Assembly: GCA_963709425.1 (NCBI GenBank) | Contig: CAVPWG010000005.1 | Location: 496,001-560,000, forward strand | DNA: 64,000 nucleotides | Reading direction: 5' to 3' | From: JAICJC01 sp963709425 | GTDB lineage: Bacteria > Actinomycetota > Thermoleophilia > Gaiellales > JAICJC01 | Shown: one piece after another, positions 1 to 8,252 of the stretch | How positions within the stretch are numbered: the first letter of the stretch is position 1 | How the letters are laid out: each line of letters starts with the position of its first letter | Translations under genes and position numbers: made by a program | The notes under the pieces: model-generated | Seen by the model: the letters and a program-made list of their open reading frames with translations, nothing else | What the model was told of the DNA's origin: nothing | Database searches by the model: none

Positions 1-358
1 GCAGGCCGAGCGCGTGGGTGCTGGGTCGGAGGATGAGGAGCGCGGCGCCGGCGATGCCGAAGCACATGGCAGCGGTGCGTGCCCAGCCTTGCGGCTGGTC
101 TGTGTAGCGCGCGGAGAGTAGTGCGAGGAGCGCGCAGCCGGCTGCCAGGGAAAGCAGCGCGAGCCCGGTGATCACCGGCTCCGTGCTGCCGCCGAACACG
201 AGAAAATCGAGCACGACCCCAAGGACGAGACCGGCCGCGATGGAGCCGAACACGATCAGGCCGATGTGGCCGCGCCCCGATGTGCCACCCTCGTCCGTCG
301 GCGCCGGCTCGTGCACTCCCTCAGGCACCGTCGCCACTGGCTCCTTCGGCGAGTTCAA
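1..358 (-). CDS. Membrane protein, N-terminal part (cut by window edge)
   Basis: The frame starts with TTG, which overlaps the TGA stop of the multicopper oxidase gene (TTGA), and stays open to the window edge, so the C-terminal part is missing here. A polar N-terminus of about 28 residues is followed by hydrophobic stretches at roughly residues 32-53, 58-75 and 88-105, indicating at least three membrane segments. The overlap implies co-translation with the oxidase. I do not recognise the family; an N-terminal membrane anchor of a larger enzyme is possible but cannot be judged from this part. Confidence 0.5.
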   Translation of the reverse strand, partial: MNSPKEPVATVPEGVHEPAPTDEGGTSGRGHIGLIVFGSIAAGLVLGVVLDFLVFGGSTEPVITGLALLSLAAGCALLALLSARYTDQPQGWARTAAMCFGIAGAALLILRPSTHALGL

Positions 359-2109
359 CCGTCGACCTGGAAGCTGAACATCATCCCGCTCTCGTGGTGC
401 TCGGCGATGTGGCAGTGCGCCATCCACAGGCCGGGGTTCGAGACGTCGAGCAGGATGTCGACGGTCTCGCCGGTACGGATCAGCACAGTGTCCTTCCAGA
501 CGAGGCTCTCCTCAGGCTTGCCGTCTCTGGCCAAGATCAGGAACCGTCCTGCGCCGTGGATGTGGAACGGATGGTGCATCGGGTGGTCGGAGTCCATCTC
601 GTTGACGAGCCGAATCTTCACCCGGTCACCGACGCGGAATCGCCAGGTGATGGCGTGGTTTTCGGATCCGTCTGACCGGTCGATCAGCTTCCAGCGGGTG
701 TTGGCCGGGGTGGTCAGCCGATTGACATCGACCATGTCATCCTCCCACTCGATTCCCCCCGCCTCATGGTCGTGCTCGCCATGAGCGTGCTCGTGAGCGC
801 CGGCATGGTCGTGATGCGCTGAATGGTCGTGGTGCTCGTGATCCGCATGCTGATGGGGGTCGCCTTGACCGCTTGCGAGAAGGCGGGCCGGTACCAGCTT
901 CATCCCGCATTTCGGGCAGCGGTCTGGTTGGTCGCTTGTCACTTCCGGGTGCATCGGGCAGGCGTAGCCGGTCGGCACGGCAGCGGCGAGAAGTTTCATG
1001 CCGCACTTCGGGCACTTGCCCGGCTCGTCGCTGACGACGTCGGGATGCATCGGGCAGGCGTAGATGAGCTGCTCACCCGCGGCGAGGCTCGGCGCCTCCA
1101 TGTCCATCTCAGCGACGAACGCGAGGATCTTGTCGGGCTCCGCCGTGATCTCGTCGTCCAGTCGAGCCCGCTCCTCGGCGAACTCGGCGTTCGTGCGAAG
1201 GGACGCAAATGCATCCTCGAGCGAAGGCTCGGCGCGATCCTCAGCGACGCGGATGTCGGCGAGCGGATAGGTTCGCTCGGGTGTCCGGTGTTCAAGCACG
1301 AAGTCGCCTGGCTGGTCGAGCATGACATCGACGATCACCCGCTCGCTTGGAGCCAGGATCACCGAGTCGACGAACTGCTCATGCTCGACGCGGCCGCTAT
1401 CGCCGCCAACCAGCTTCATACGCACGCCCGACACCCCCACGTTGAACACCCGGGTGTTGGCGGTGTTCGTGAAGTACAGCCGGATCACTTCACCCCGCCG
1501 GGCAGCCAGGTCGAGATGGGGCTCGCCGGCGATCAAGAGCAGGTTGCCGAATCGGCCCATCGCGGCGTAGTTCGTCTCGGTCTGGCTGAATACAGCGATT
1601 TTTCCGTCCTCGATGAGGACGTCGTCGAGCGTCAGCACGAGCTCGCGGTGTGCCGGCGGCCAGTAGTCGACGCCGCGAGGGACGACAACGACGTTGCCGT
1701 AGAGGCCCATCTCCTGGCCGTAGTCCTCGCGGATGTGTGGGTGGTACCAGTACAGCCCTGGATCCGGGAACTGCACTCGGCATGAGAAGTCGCCACCGAC
1801 GGGGATTGGCTGCTGGGTCTCGTGCGTGCCGTCGGAGCTGTTTTCGAGCCGCAGTCCATGCCAGTGAACCGTCGCGTCGAGATCGCCCTCGTTGTGGACA
1901 TCGACCCGGATTTCCGACCCTTCGGGGACGCGCAGGGTGGGGCCTGGGATCGACCCGTTGTAGCCGAGCATCCGAACCGTGTGATCCCCTAGCCGCTTGC
2001 GGACGGGCCCGATCTGGAGTCGGAACTCGGCGTCGTCGGCAAGATCGACGGGCTCACTCGCGACGGCGTCGGCAAGACCAGTTGTGTCGGTCGGGAACAC
2101 GTTGCTCAT
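355..2109 (-). CDS. Multicopper oxidase with tandem heavy-metal-binding insert
   Basis: A 584-residue laccase-like oxidase, expected to oxidise a metal ion or phenolic substrate and reduce O2 to water. All copper motifs are visible: HWHG (82-85), YHPH (122-125), HPMHHPFHIHG (509-519) and HCHIAEHHESGM (565-576). Between the second and third cupredoxin regions sit two near-identical metal-binding modules of the YACPMHP...CPKCGMKL type (about 350-373 and 382-405), followed by a His-rich linker (419-448). Such modules are known from copper-export ATPases and efflux proteins. No signal peptide is evident. A GGGGAG Shine-Dalgarno lies about 9 nt before the ATG. The gene is divergent from a winged-helix regulator and overlaps a membrane-protein gene downstream. 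A role in copper or other metal detoxification is inferred. Confidence 0.93.
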   Translation of the reverse strand: MSNVFPTDTTGLADAVASEPVDLADDAEFRLQIGPVRKRLGDHTVRMLGYNGSIPGPTLRVPEGSEIRVDVHNEGDLDATVHWHGLRLENSSDGTHETQQPIPVGGDFSCRVQFPDPGLYWYHPHIREDYGQEMGLYGNVVVVPRGVDYWPPAHRELVLTLDDVLIEDGKIAVFSQTETNYAAMGRFGNLLLIAGEPHLDLAARRGEVIRLYFTNTANTRVFNVGVSGVRMKLVGGDSGRVEHEQFVDSVILAPSERVIVDVMLDQPGDFVLEHRTPERTYPLADIRVAEDRAEPSLEDAFASLRTNAEFAEERARLDDEITAEPDKILAFVAEMDMEAPSLAAGEQLIYACPMHPDVVSDEPGKCPKCGMKLLAAAVPTGYACPMHPEVTSDQPDRCPKCGMKLVPARLLASGQGDPHQHADHEHHDHSAHHDHAGAHEHAHGEHDHEAGGIEWEDDMVDVNRLTTPANTRWKLIDRSDGSENHAITWRFRVGDRVKIRLVNEMDSDHPMHHPFHIHGAGRFLILARDGKPEESLVWKDTVLIRTGETVDILLDVSNPGLWMAHCHIAEHHESGMMFSFQVDG

Positions 2110-2371
2110 TGCGCATCTCCCCTGTTAGTGGTCGAAGTCGGCACCGGCGACGATGGCGACAGCGAGGATCGCCGCCGCCGTTGAATCGATGACGAAGCAG
2201 AACCGCGGCCAACGAGACGAACAGAGGCCGAATGGCCGCGATCACGGTGACTCCGCCGTAGCTCTCCGGCGCGATCCCGAGAGCCGGACGTCGCGGTGAC
2301 GACCGTGTCCAACAATGCTGCTCCACCTCTGCGATACTTCGGGCAGACGAACATATCACGACAATGAAGTC

Positions 2372-2722
2372 ATGACAATCGACGAATTCTGGGATGGACG
2401 CGCGTGGTCGCTGCTCTCGAATCACGGCCACGCCCTGATCTGCCTCGCCCAACAACCGGACATGCGGCTGTGGGAGTTGGCGGAGACGATCGGCATCCGC
2501 GAGCGCAGCGCCCAGCGCATCGTCAACCAGCTCGTCGAAGCCGGCTATCTCACCCGCCACCAACACGACCACCACGGCTCCCGAAGCAGCTACACCGTGA
2601 ACCGCGACATGCACCTGCGCCGACCCCACCTTGGCGCCTACACCGTGGGCGACCTGATCGACACGTTCTCCCGTCCGCCGGTCGCCCCCGAGTCACACGA
2701 CGGTTCCACCGCGGCTCTCTGA
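2372..2722 (+). CDS. Winged-helix transcriptional regulator (ArsR/MarR-like)
   Basis: A 116-residue protein with a winged helix-turn-helix: a helix around LICLAQQPDMRLWELAETIG, a recognition helix in IRERSAQRIVNQLVEAGYL, and a wing HHGSRSSYTVN. The ATG is preferred because the conserved part begins about ten residues later; an in-frame upstream ATG would add a 19-residue tail of unlikely composition. It is divergent from the multicopper oxidase gene and lies 4 bp ahead of the flavoprotein gene, so it may control either. No metal-binding cysteines are obvious. Confidence 0.8.
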   Translation: MTIDEFWDGRAWSLLSNHGHALICLAQQPDMRLWELAETIGIRERSAQRIVNQLVEAGYLTRHQHDHHGSRSSYTVNRDMHLRRPHLGAYTVGDLIDTFSRPPVAPESHDGSTAAL

Positions 2723-2726
2723 TCTG

Positions 2727-4079
2727 GTGGCGGCCTCGACGACGTACCTCCTCGGCCAGGCCTCGACGCCCGGCGTGCCCGAGACACGGCAGTTCCTGAC
2801 GAGAAACGGGGTGCGGTTTCAGTGGGTGGATGTGGACAGCGACCCGCTTGTAAGGCTGCTTGGGGGCCGCGCCCGGCTGGAAGGCCGCCGCTATCCGATG
2901 GCGCTCTTTGCAGACGGTTCTGTGCTCGAGGGGCCAGAGCGGTTCATGCTCACCCGCTATGTCCATCACGCGGCGCCGGACATGCCTCCTCCGCCCGTCG
3001 CCGAAGAGGACGAACGGGCCTATGCCGCAACGGCGCGATTCAAGCAACAGCTCGCCGAGCGGGTCGGCCTGCCGAGCCGACCGACACGCGACCAGTATGA
3101 CGTTGCCATTGTCGGCGCTGGCCCTGCCGGGCTGACCGCAGCGCTCTATTGCGCCTCCGAAGGACTCAGCACGATCGTCGTCGAGGCGATCGCGCCCGGT
3201 GGCCAGGCCGGTACCAGCGCCCATATCGAAAACTACCCAGGGTTTGAGAAAGGGATCAGCGGTGCCGAGCTGGCGGCGAGTATCCATGCCCAGGCATCCC
3301 GGCTCGGTGCCGAGATCCTGATCGGTGCGGAACTGATCACCGCGGCGCCGACGGAACGAGGGTTCACGGTTGACCTGACCTGCGGTTCCGTGGTGGAAGT
3401 CCGGACTGGGGTCGCCGCGACCGGCGTTGACTACCGGAGACTGGAGGCGGCGGGGGTGGAGAGGCTCGTCGGCGCAGGGATCCACTACGGCTCTGCGCCT
3501 GGCGAAGCGGCCGGGCTTCAAGGACGCGACGTGATTATCGTCGGCGGCGGCAATTCTGCTGGCCAAGCCGCGCTTCACATGGCCGACCACGCACGAGGCG
3601 TGACTGTCATTGTGCGGAGAGGGAACCTCGACGCCAGCATGTCGAACTACCTCGTCGAGCGCATCAACCGGCACCCGACGATCACCGTACGCACCTCGTC
3701 GCACGTCGCCGAGGCCCGAGGCGAGTCGCGCCTGCAAAGCATCCTCCTCGCGAACACGGGCACCGACAAGGTAGAGGAGCTCCCAGCAGACGCGATGTTC
3801 CTACTGATCGGCGCTCGGCCAATCACGATCGGCCTCGAAGGGTGGATCAGACGCGACGAGCACGGCTTTCTCCTCACCGGCCAAGACGTCCTCGCAGGCG
3901 CGCCGCCCGGCACCTGGTGGAAGCTCCCACGAGATCCGCTTCCACTGGAATCAAGCCAGCCCGGCGTCTTCATCGCCGGAGACCTTCGCCACGGCTCCAT
4001 CAAACGCGTCGCATCCGCCGTCGGCGAGGGCGCCATGGCCGCCTCACTCATCCACCGCTACCTCGGCCTCGGCACATGA
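2727..4079 (+). CDS. Thioredoxin-reductase-like FAD oxidoreductase lacking redox cysteines
   Basis: A 450-residue flavoprotein. Residues 1-80 resemble a glutaredoxin-like fold (YLLGQASTPGVPETRQFL) but have no CxxC. FAD is bound at VGAGPAG (129-135) and the FAD-proximal GGQAG follows; the NAD(P)-type motif is VGGGNSAGQA (272-281). Where thioredoxin reductases have the catalytic CATC, this protein has YGSAPGEA (254-261), so it cannot reduce thioredoxin by the usual route. The C-terminal FAD motif FIAGDLRHGSIKRVASAVGEG is intact. It starts with GTG 4 bp after the regulator gene, and its stop overlaps the next start (ATGA), so the three genes form one operon. Electron transfer to another acceptor is inferred. 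Confidence 0.85.
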   Translation: MAASTTYLLGQASTPGVPETRQFLTRNGVRFQWVDVDSDPLVRLLGGRARLEGRRYPMALFADGSVLEGPERFMLTRYVHHAAPDMPPPPVAEEDERAYAATARFKQQLAERVGLPSRPTRDQYDVAIVGAGPAGLTAALYCASEGLSTIVVEAIAPGGQAGTSAHIENYPGFEKGISGAELAASIHAQASRLGAEILIGAELITAAPTERGFTVDLTCGSVVEVRTGVAATGVDYRRLEAAGVERLVGAGIHYGSAPGEAAGLQGRDVIIVGGGNSAGQAALHMADHARGVTVIVRRGNLDASMSNYLVERINRHPTITVRTSSHVAEARGESRLQSILLANTGTDKVEELPADAMFLLIGARPITIGLEGWIRRDEHGFLLTGQDVLAGAPPGTWWKLPRDPLPLESSQPGVFIAGDLRHGSIKRVASAVGEGAMAASLIHRYLGLGT

Positions 4080-5104
4080 CCATCCCGCCGACCATGAGCG
4101 CGGCCGTGCATGACCGCTACGGGGACGCTGACGTCATCCGGGTGGACAACCTTCCTGTGCCAACCATCGGCGACGACGAAGTGCTCGTGCGGGTCGAGGC
4201 TGCCGGCGTTGACCGCGGCACGTGGCACCTGCTTACAGGACAGCCGTATCTCGTTCGATTGGCGACGGGGGTGCGGCGGCCGCGCATGGCCGTACTCGGC
4301 CGCGACGTGGCCGGCACAGTCGTCGCCACCGGAGAAGCGGTACACCAGCTCGCCGTCGGCGATTCGGTGTTCGGCGTGGCAAGCGGATCGTTCGCCGGAT
4401 ACGCGAAGGCGAAGGAGCGGAAGCTCTCCCGGCGACCCGACACGCTTACCGCTCCAGAGGCGGCGGTGCTCCCCATTTCGGGAATGACAGCCCTCCAGGC
4501 GGTCGACGCGGCCCACTTGAGGAACGGTTCGACGCTGCTCGTCATTGGCGCGTCGGGTGGCGTTGGCAGCTACGTCGTCCAGATCGCGAATGGACTGGGA
4601 GCCCGCGTCACCGGCGTCGCGCGTGCCGCCAAGGCCGACTTCGTGCGCTCCCTTGGCGCCGAACGAGTCGTCGCCTACGACAACCCCGGCGAGAAGCCCG
4701 ACGGCCCGTACGACGCCATCATCGATACCGGCGGAGACACGCCGCTCACTAGGCTGCGGTCGATGCTCGCACCGCGCGGCACGCTGGTCATCGTCGGCGG
4801 CGAACGCGGCGACGCGGTGACCGGCATGGGCCGACAGCTGCACGCCCGCATCCTGTCCCTCTTCGTACGCCAGCGGCTGACCTTCATCGTCAACCGCGAA
4901 CGCCAAGCCGATCTCGAGCGGCTCGCCCGCCTCGTTGACGATGGCATCGTCAAACCCGCGCTCGACACCGTGTTCCCACTCGACCAAGCCGCTGACGCCC
5001 TGCGACACCTAATCGGCGGACACACCCGTGGGAAAGTGGCCATCGCCGTCGACCCGAATCAAGCAAACCATGCACCCAACAAGCGGGACACCGCACCACG
5101 CTGA
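4076..5104 (+). CDS. NAD(P)H:quinone oxidoreductase-like medium-chain dehydrogenase
   Basis: A 342-residue zinc-independent member of the medium-chain dehydrogenase/reductase family. The N-terminal GroES-like half contains EVLVRVEAAGVDRGTW and VLGRDVAGTVVATG; the nucleotide-binding motif is IGASGGVGSYVVQIA. Zinc-binding cysteines are absent. The start ATG overlaps the stop of the flavoprotein gene (ATGA), giving translational coupling. Reduction of quinones or activated alkenes with NAD(P)H is the family's usual role; the substrate is unknown. The 3' end overlaps the next gene by 35 bp. Confidence 0.88.
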   Translation: MTIPPTMSAAVHDRYGDADVIRVDNLPVPTIGDDEVLVRVEAAGVDRGTWHLLTGQPYLVRLATGVRRPRMAVLGRDVAGTVVATGEAVHQLAVGDSVFGVASGSFAGYAKAKERKLSRRPDTLTAPEAAVLPISGMTALQAVDAAHLRNGSTLLVIGASGGVGSYVVQIANGLGARVTGVARAAKADFVRSLGAERVVAYDNPGEKPDGPYDAIIDTGGDTPLTRLRSMLAPRGTLVIVGGERGDAVTGMGRQLHARILSLFVRQRLTFIVNRERQADLERLARLVDDGIVKPALDTVFPLDQAADALRHLIGGHTRGKVAIAVDPNQANHAPNKRDTAPR

Positions 5105-5549
5105 GCATCCTCCCAGCCGAGGCTGGAACATGGCCGTCTCGGCCACCCTGCACTGCCTCACCGGCTGTGCGATCGGCGAGATCCTAGGCATGGTGATCGC
5201 CACAGCGTTGGGTCTCGGCAACGCCGCCTCGATCATCGTCGCGATCCTCCTGGCCTTCCTGTTCGGCTATGGCCTGACGGTGCGCTCACTGATCGGCGCC
5301 GTGGGCATGCGCCAGGCAACCCGTCTTGCCTTTGCCTCTGACACGCTTTCGATCACGACCATGGAGATCGTCGACAACCTCTTCATCATCGCGGTCCCGG
5401 GCGCGCTCGCCGCGGGCCTGGGCGACGGCTTGTTCTGGTGGAGCCTGATTCTCTCGCTCGTGATCGCCTTCGTAGTAACTGTCCCCGTGAACCATTGGCT
5501 GATCAGCCGCGGCAAAGGCCACGCCGTCGTTCACGCCTACCGCCACTGA
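5070..5549 (+). CDS. DUF4396 family membrane protein
   Basis: A 159-residue protein with a short polar N-terminus containing several His residues (HPTSGTPHHAEHPP), then ATLHCLTGCAIGEILGM, a signature of DUF4396 proteins, and about four transmembrane segments. The Cys-Cys-Glu cluster in the first segment and the His-containing loops suggest metal or redox chemistry, but no function is established. Its 5' end overlaps the oxidoreductase gene, so it is the last gene of this operon and may belong with the metal-related oxidase divergent from it. Confidence 0.8.
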   Translation: MHPTSGTPHHAEHPPSRGWNMAVSATLHCLTGCAIGEILGMVIATALGLGNAASIIVAILLAFLFGYGLTVRSLIGAVGMRQATRLAFASDTLSITTMEIVDNLFIIAVPGALAAGLGDGLFWWSLILSLVIAFVVTVPVNHWLISRGKGHAVVHAYRH

Positions 5550-5561
5550 GCCTGAGCACCG

Positions 5562-5812
5562 AACCGCCCCCGAGCGCAGAATCGACGCTGTATGAGCGTG
5601 TTGGTGGCGACGCCTACTTCAGTCTTCGGCCTGACGATCCGGAGCTCGCCCAGCTGCTCGTCGGCCAGCGTGGGTGGACGTACCGGCGCTACTGCGATTG
5701 GCTTGCGGCAAGTCTGAAGACACTTCCTCCTAGCGGCGAGCGCGTGAGCACTTCAAGGTCGGCGAACCACGCGGCGCCGCTGCGGGTGGGAGTGCGGAGC
5801 GGCGGTGACTAG
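5562..5812 (+). pseudogene. Relic frame, truncated-hemoglobin-like start joined to unrelated C-terminus
   Basis: Read in one frame, this stretch contains STLYERVGGDAYF, which matches the usual N-terminus of group II truncated hemoglobins, then continues as DPELAQLLVGQRGWTYRRYCDWLAASLK, which resembles the C-terminal helix of a TetR-type regulator rather than a globin. There is no credible start codon and no heme-binding region. The most economical reading is a fusion of two gene remnants. Its TAG stop shares the sequence CTAG with the stop of the opposing SRPBCC gene. Confidence 0.35.
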
Positions 5813-6351
5813 GTGACGCTGGCGGCCAAGGCCTGGTAGGGCGGGACAAGCTCTTCCCACCGGGCCTCGACGTCGCCGGGCTCACGGCCGGCGAGGTAGG
5901 CGGCGAGATTTTCGGCGTGGATCTGCCAGCCGGCGCCGTAGAAGGCGATCTTGTCAAGGGGCATGCCACGGACCTCGACGACCAGGATGGTCCGATCCCC
6001 GTCCGCCGACAGCGTGGCTTCGACGCTCTCGTCGAACGGCGGCACACCCTGACCCTTCTGGTAGGACTCGTCCGTCTCTCTGGTCGTGACCAGCAATCGC
6101 CGCGGCGGCTCGCACGCCTCAACGCGCCCTGTGCTCTCTACATCGTCGGCTGCGATGTACACGCGGAACGTCCCGCCGGGACGGAGGTCGCCCTCCACCT
6201 GGCCGTGCCAGCGGGCCAGACGAGCGGGATCGGTGAGAGCCGCCCACAGGTCGTGGATATCGGTGTCGTAGCGGTCCTCGATGCACACGACGCCAACGCC
6301 GTTTGTCGATCGCAGGCTCCCAAGGATGCTGGGACTTGCGTTCTTGGTCAT
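5809..6351 (-). CDS. SRPBCC / AHSA1-domain protein
   Basis: A 180-residue protein of the START-like (AHSA1) superfamily, which binds hydrophobic ligands in a helix-grip fold. Typical elements are the N-terminal DIHDLWAALTDPARLARWHG, LRPGGTFRVY, and the C-terminal GAGWQIHAENLAAYLAG. The ATG overlaps the stop of the ArsR-type gene upstream by 4 bp. ArsR/AHSA1 pairs are common in actinobacteria, where the regulator usually controls the pair. Ligand unknown. Confidence 0.88.
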   Translation of the reverse strand: MTKNASPSILGSLRSTNGVGVVCIEDRYDTDIHDLWAALTDPARLARWHGQVEGDLRPGGTFRVYIAADDVESTGRVEACEPPRRLLVTTRETDESYQKGQGVPPFDESVEATLSADGDRTILVVEVRGMPLDKIAFYGAGWQIHAENLAAYLAGREPGDVEARWEELVPPYQALAASVT

Positions 6352-6674
6352 CTGACGCTCCTTCGTTCGCGCTTTCCCCGGGCCACCTCGGTGTGCAGGG
6401 CATCGAGCCGCTGCTCCCACAGAGCCCGATACCGGCCCAGCCATTCATCGACTTCTGCGAGCGGGGCAGGGCGAAGAGCGTAGATCCGCCGCTGTGCCTC
6501 CTGGCGGACCTCGACGAGCCCCGCCTCCCGCAGCACCCGCAGGTGCCGCGAGACACCTGGGCGTGCGATCGGCAGGAGCGCCGCCAGGTCGCCCGCGGTG
6601 GCCGGCCCGTCGGCCAGCGCCCCCAGCAGAGTCCGTCGACCCTCGTCAGCCACTGCTCGCAGAACCGTCTCCAT
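6348..6674 (-). CDS. ArsR-family transcriptional regulator
   Basis: A 108-residue winged-helix repressor: RRTLLGALADGPATAGDLAALL and the recognition helix ARPGVSRHLRVLREAGLVEVRQEAQRRIYAL are characteristic. It lacks the metal-binding CxC of metal-sensing ArsR proteins, and so fits the subgroup paired with AHSA1 proteins. The start codon lies directly at the predicted transcription start of the upstream promoter, which implies a leaderless or nearly leaderless mRNA. It is co-transcribed with the downstream SRPBCC gene. Confidence 0.9.
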   Translation of the reverse strand: METVLRAVADEGRRTLLGALADGPATAGDLAALLPIARPGVSRHLRVLREAGLVEVRQEAQRRIYALRPAPLAEVDEWLGRYRALWEQRLDALHTEVARGKRERRSVR

Positions 6675-6681
6675 GGGGGAG

Positions 6682-6717
6682 AGTGTACCAAGACGGTTAC
6701 GTAACTGTCAAGGTACA
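6682..6717 (-). promoter_or_regulatory. Promoter with 34-bp inverted repeat ahead of arsR-like gene
   Basis: Read on the minus strand, TTGACA (6706-6711) and TACACT (6682-6687) form a -35/-10 pair with 18-bp spacing. They are embedded in an inverted repeat at 6684-6717 whose two 17-bp arms, TGTACCAAGACGGTTAC and TGTACCTTGACAGTTAC, match at 14 positions and meet at GTTACGTAAC. A dimeric ArsR-type repressor bound here would block the polymerase, so autoregulation is likely. The start codon follows the -10 element by only 7 bp. Confidence 0.7.
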
Positions 6718-6781
6718 TGACCGGGATGCAGTTTGGACCGGCCAGGGGCCCGCGAAATGCCGCCAGGCAGCGGGCGACGAG

Positions 6782-7927
6782 TTAGCGGCGCCAGAGGCGG
6801 TCGGCGATTCGCCCGACGAGCTCGATCTTGCGCCACTGTGCGTCGGTGTCGGTGTCGTTGCCAACCATGACCGAGGCGAAACCGCATTGGGGAGAGATCC
6901 CCAGCCGGTCGATGCCTCCGACGATCGCGGCTGCCTGATCCATCTGTCGCATGAGATCGTCCTCGGACTCCAGGTCGCGCACCTTGGAGCTGATCAGGCC
7001 CATCACCATCACCGATCCCGGGCGGAGGAAGCGAATCGGCTCGAAGCCGCCGTCGCGTCCCGTGTCGTCCCATTCCACCAAGAACGTGTCATAGGGCAGA
7101 CCCGCGAACACCGCCTCGGCGACGGGTTCCAGCGATCCTTCGCACATCCACGAGGAGCGGTAGTTCCCGCGGCAGATGTGGAGAGCCGTGGTGACGTGGC
7201 TGGGAATACCGTCCAGGACGGCGGTGTCGGCGGCCAGCGCGGCCTCAAGGAGCGCTGTCGGATCGTGCCCCTGCTCGCGGAATCGGGCCACCCAGGCCGG
7301 ATCGACCAGATACGGGTACAGCGGGAAGTCGAACTGGATGTAGCCCGCGCCGGCCGCGACCGCGTCAGCTACGAGCGCGCGCTCGATCTCGATTGCGTGC
7401 GCGACAAACGCCGCTAGGTCAGCGTAGCCCTTGTCGGTCAGCCCACGCTTGAACGTGAACGGATGTCCAAAGATCGAGGCGGCCGGGAACGTGACCTTGA
7501 ACGGGTGGCGAGTAATCGACGCCATGAAGGCCGCCTCGCGAGCTGCCGGGCTATCGACCGGACGCAGCCGATCCACGATCTCGTGAACGGCCAACTCCAC
7601 CTGACGACCGTCATCGTTCCGGAATGTCACGACGTTGTCGGTACGGAATCCCTCCACAGCGTCGTAGAACGAATTCAGGAACATCCACCGGCGGAACTCA
7701 CCGTCGCTCACCACATCAAGCCCACACCCGATCTGCCGCTCGACTACCTCACCTATCGCCCGGTCCTCGAGCTCGGTCAACGAGGCGCGATCCCCCGCCC
7801 GCTCCTCATCCAGCACCGCCGAATGCCCCGCGGCATAGAACCCCTCCACCGCCCTCCGCAACGCTGCGGGCCGCAACAGGCTGCCCACCACATCCGCCCG
7901 AGCCGGCCGCCGAGGACCTCCCTGCAT
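6782..7927 (-). CDS. Cobalamin-independent methionine-synthase-like methyltransferase
   Basis: A 381-residue protein related to the C-terminal catalytic barrel of MetE. Residues near the start (RADVVGSLLRP) and GLDVVSDGEFRR are typical, and zinc ligands are visible as H-x-C in ALHICRGNY and a Cys in GISPQCGF. The N-terminal half of true MetE is absent. Single-domain members transfer methyl or alkyl groups between thiols (for example coenzyme M or homocysteine), so the exact substrate is open. It stands alone, downstream of the arsR pair. Confidence 0.85.
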   Translation of the reverse strand: MQGGPRRPARADVVGSLLRPAALRRAVEGFYAAGHSAVLDEERAGDRASLTELEDRAIGEVVERQIGCGLDVVSDGEFRRWMFLNSFYDAVEGFRTDNVVTFRNDDGRQVELAVHEIVDRLRPVDSPAAREAAFMASITRHPFKVTFPAASIFGHPFTFKRGLTDKGYADLAAFVAHAIEIERALVADAVAAGAGYIQFDFPLYPYLVDPAWVARFREQGHDPTALLEAALAADTAVLDGIPSHVTTALHICRGNYRSSWMCEGSLEPVAEAVFAGLPYDTFLVEWDDTGRDGGFEPIRFLRPGSVMVMGLISSKVRDLESEDDLMRQMDQAAAIVGGIDRLGISPQCGFASVMVGNDTDTDAQWRKIELVGRIADRLWRR

Positions 7928-7960
7928 CCCGCGAGCCTAACGCCTCCGACAGTTTGACCC

Positions 7961-8205
7961 TGCGGGCAGGGGCCGCACGTATCGAATCGTGCCGGGCGCA
8001 TGGCTCAACCAAGCCATTTTCGAGAGCCCGAAATGCCGAAAAGTGCGCCATTCGTCCCTCGTACTCTGCCTCCGTGCGAACCAGAGAGGCCGACGAGCCG
8101 TGCTCACAGGGAGCGGCGAAGGCGTACTGGGACTCGCTGACCGAGGCGCAGGAGGTCTGGGCACTCCGAACGATGGGGTACTTCAAGATCGGCGAGCGCC
8201 GGTAG
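7961..8205 (+). repeat. tRNA-3'-end/small-ORF repeat, copy 1
   Basis: This copy begins with a tRNA-like 3' end: T stem GCACG (7975-7979), an 8-nt loop with one extra base, CGTGC (7988-7992), an acceptor-like CGGGCGC and discriminator A (8000). It runs on through a conserved GGCTCAACCAAGCC segment into a small open frame. The A of the discriminator is also the A of an in-frame ATG. Copies at 27.4 and 59.0 kb share the same order and most bases. The tRNA 5' part is absent. Confidence 0.75.
8033..8205 (+). pseudogene. Frameshifted copy of repeat-encoded small protein
   Basis: The frame starts MPKSAPFVPRTLPP like the copy at 27.4 kb, but about 2 bp are missing near 8125, so translation leaves the conserved frame. 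The remaining part, in another frame, encodes AYWDSLTEAQEVWALRTMGY and FKIGERR before TAG. The C-terminal match to the other two copies is nearly complete, so this was a coding copy that has decayed. An ATG at the tRNA discriminator base is in frame with the first part and would add eleven residues (MAQPSHFREPE). Confidence 0.65.
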
Positions 8206-8252
8206 ACGACTGCCCTGCTCGGCCTTCGGCCGGGGAGGAAGCTAGCGCGGAT

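Noticed and set aside
5740..5770. Possible fourth cassette copy (GCACTTCAAGGTCGGCGAACC)
   Set aside because: Resembles the last 20 bases of the small gene, but nothing upstream (no tRNA end, no QEVWAL coding) matches.
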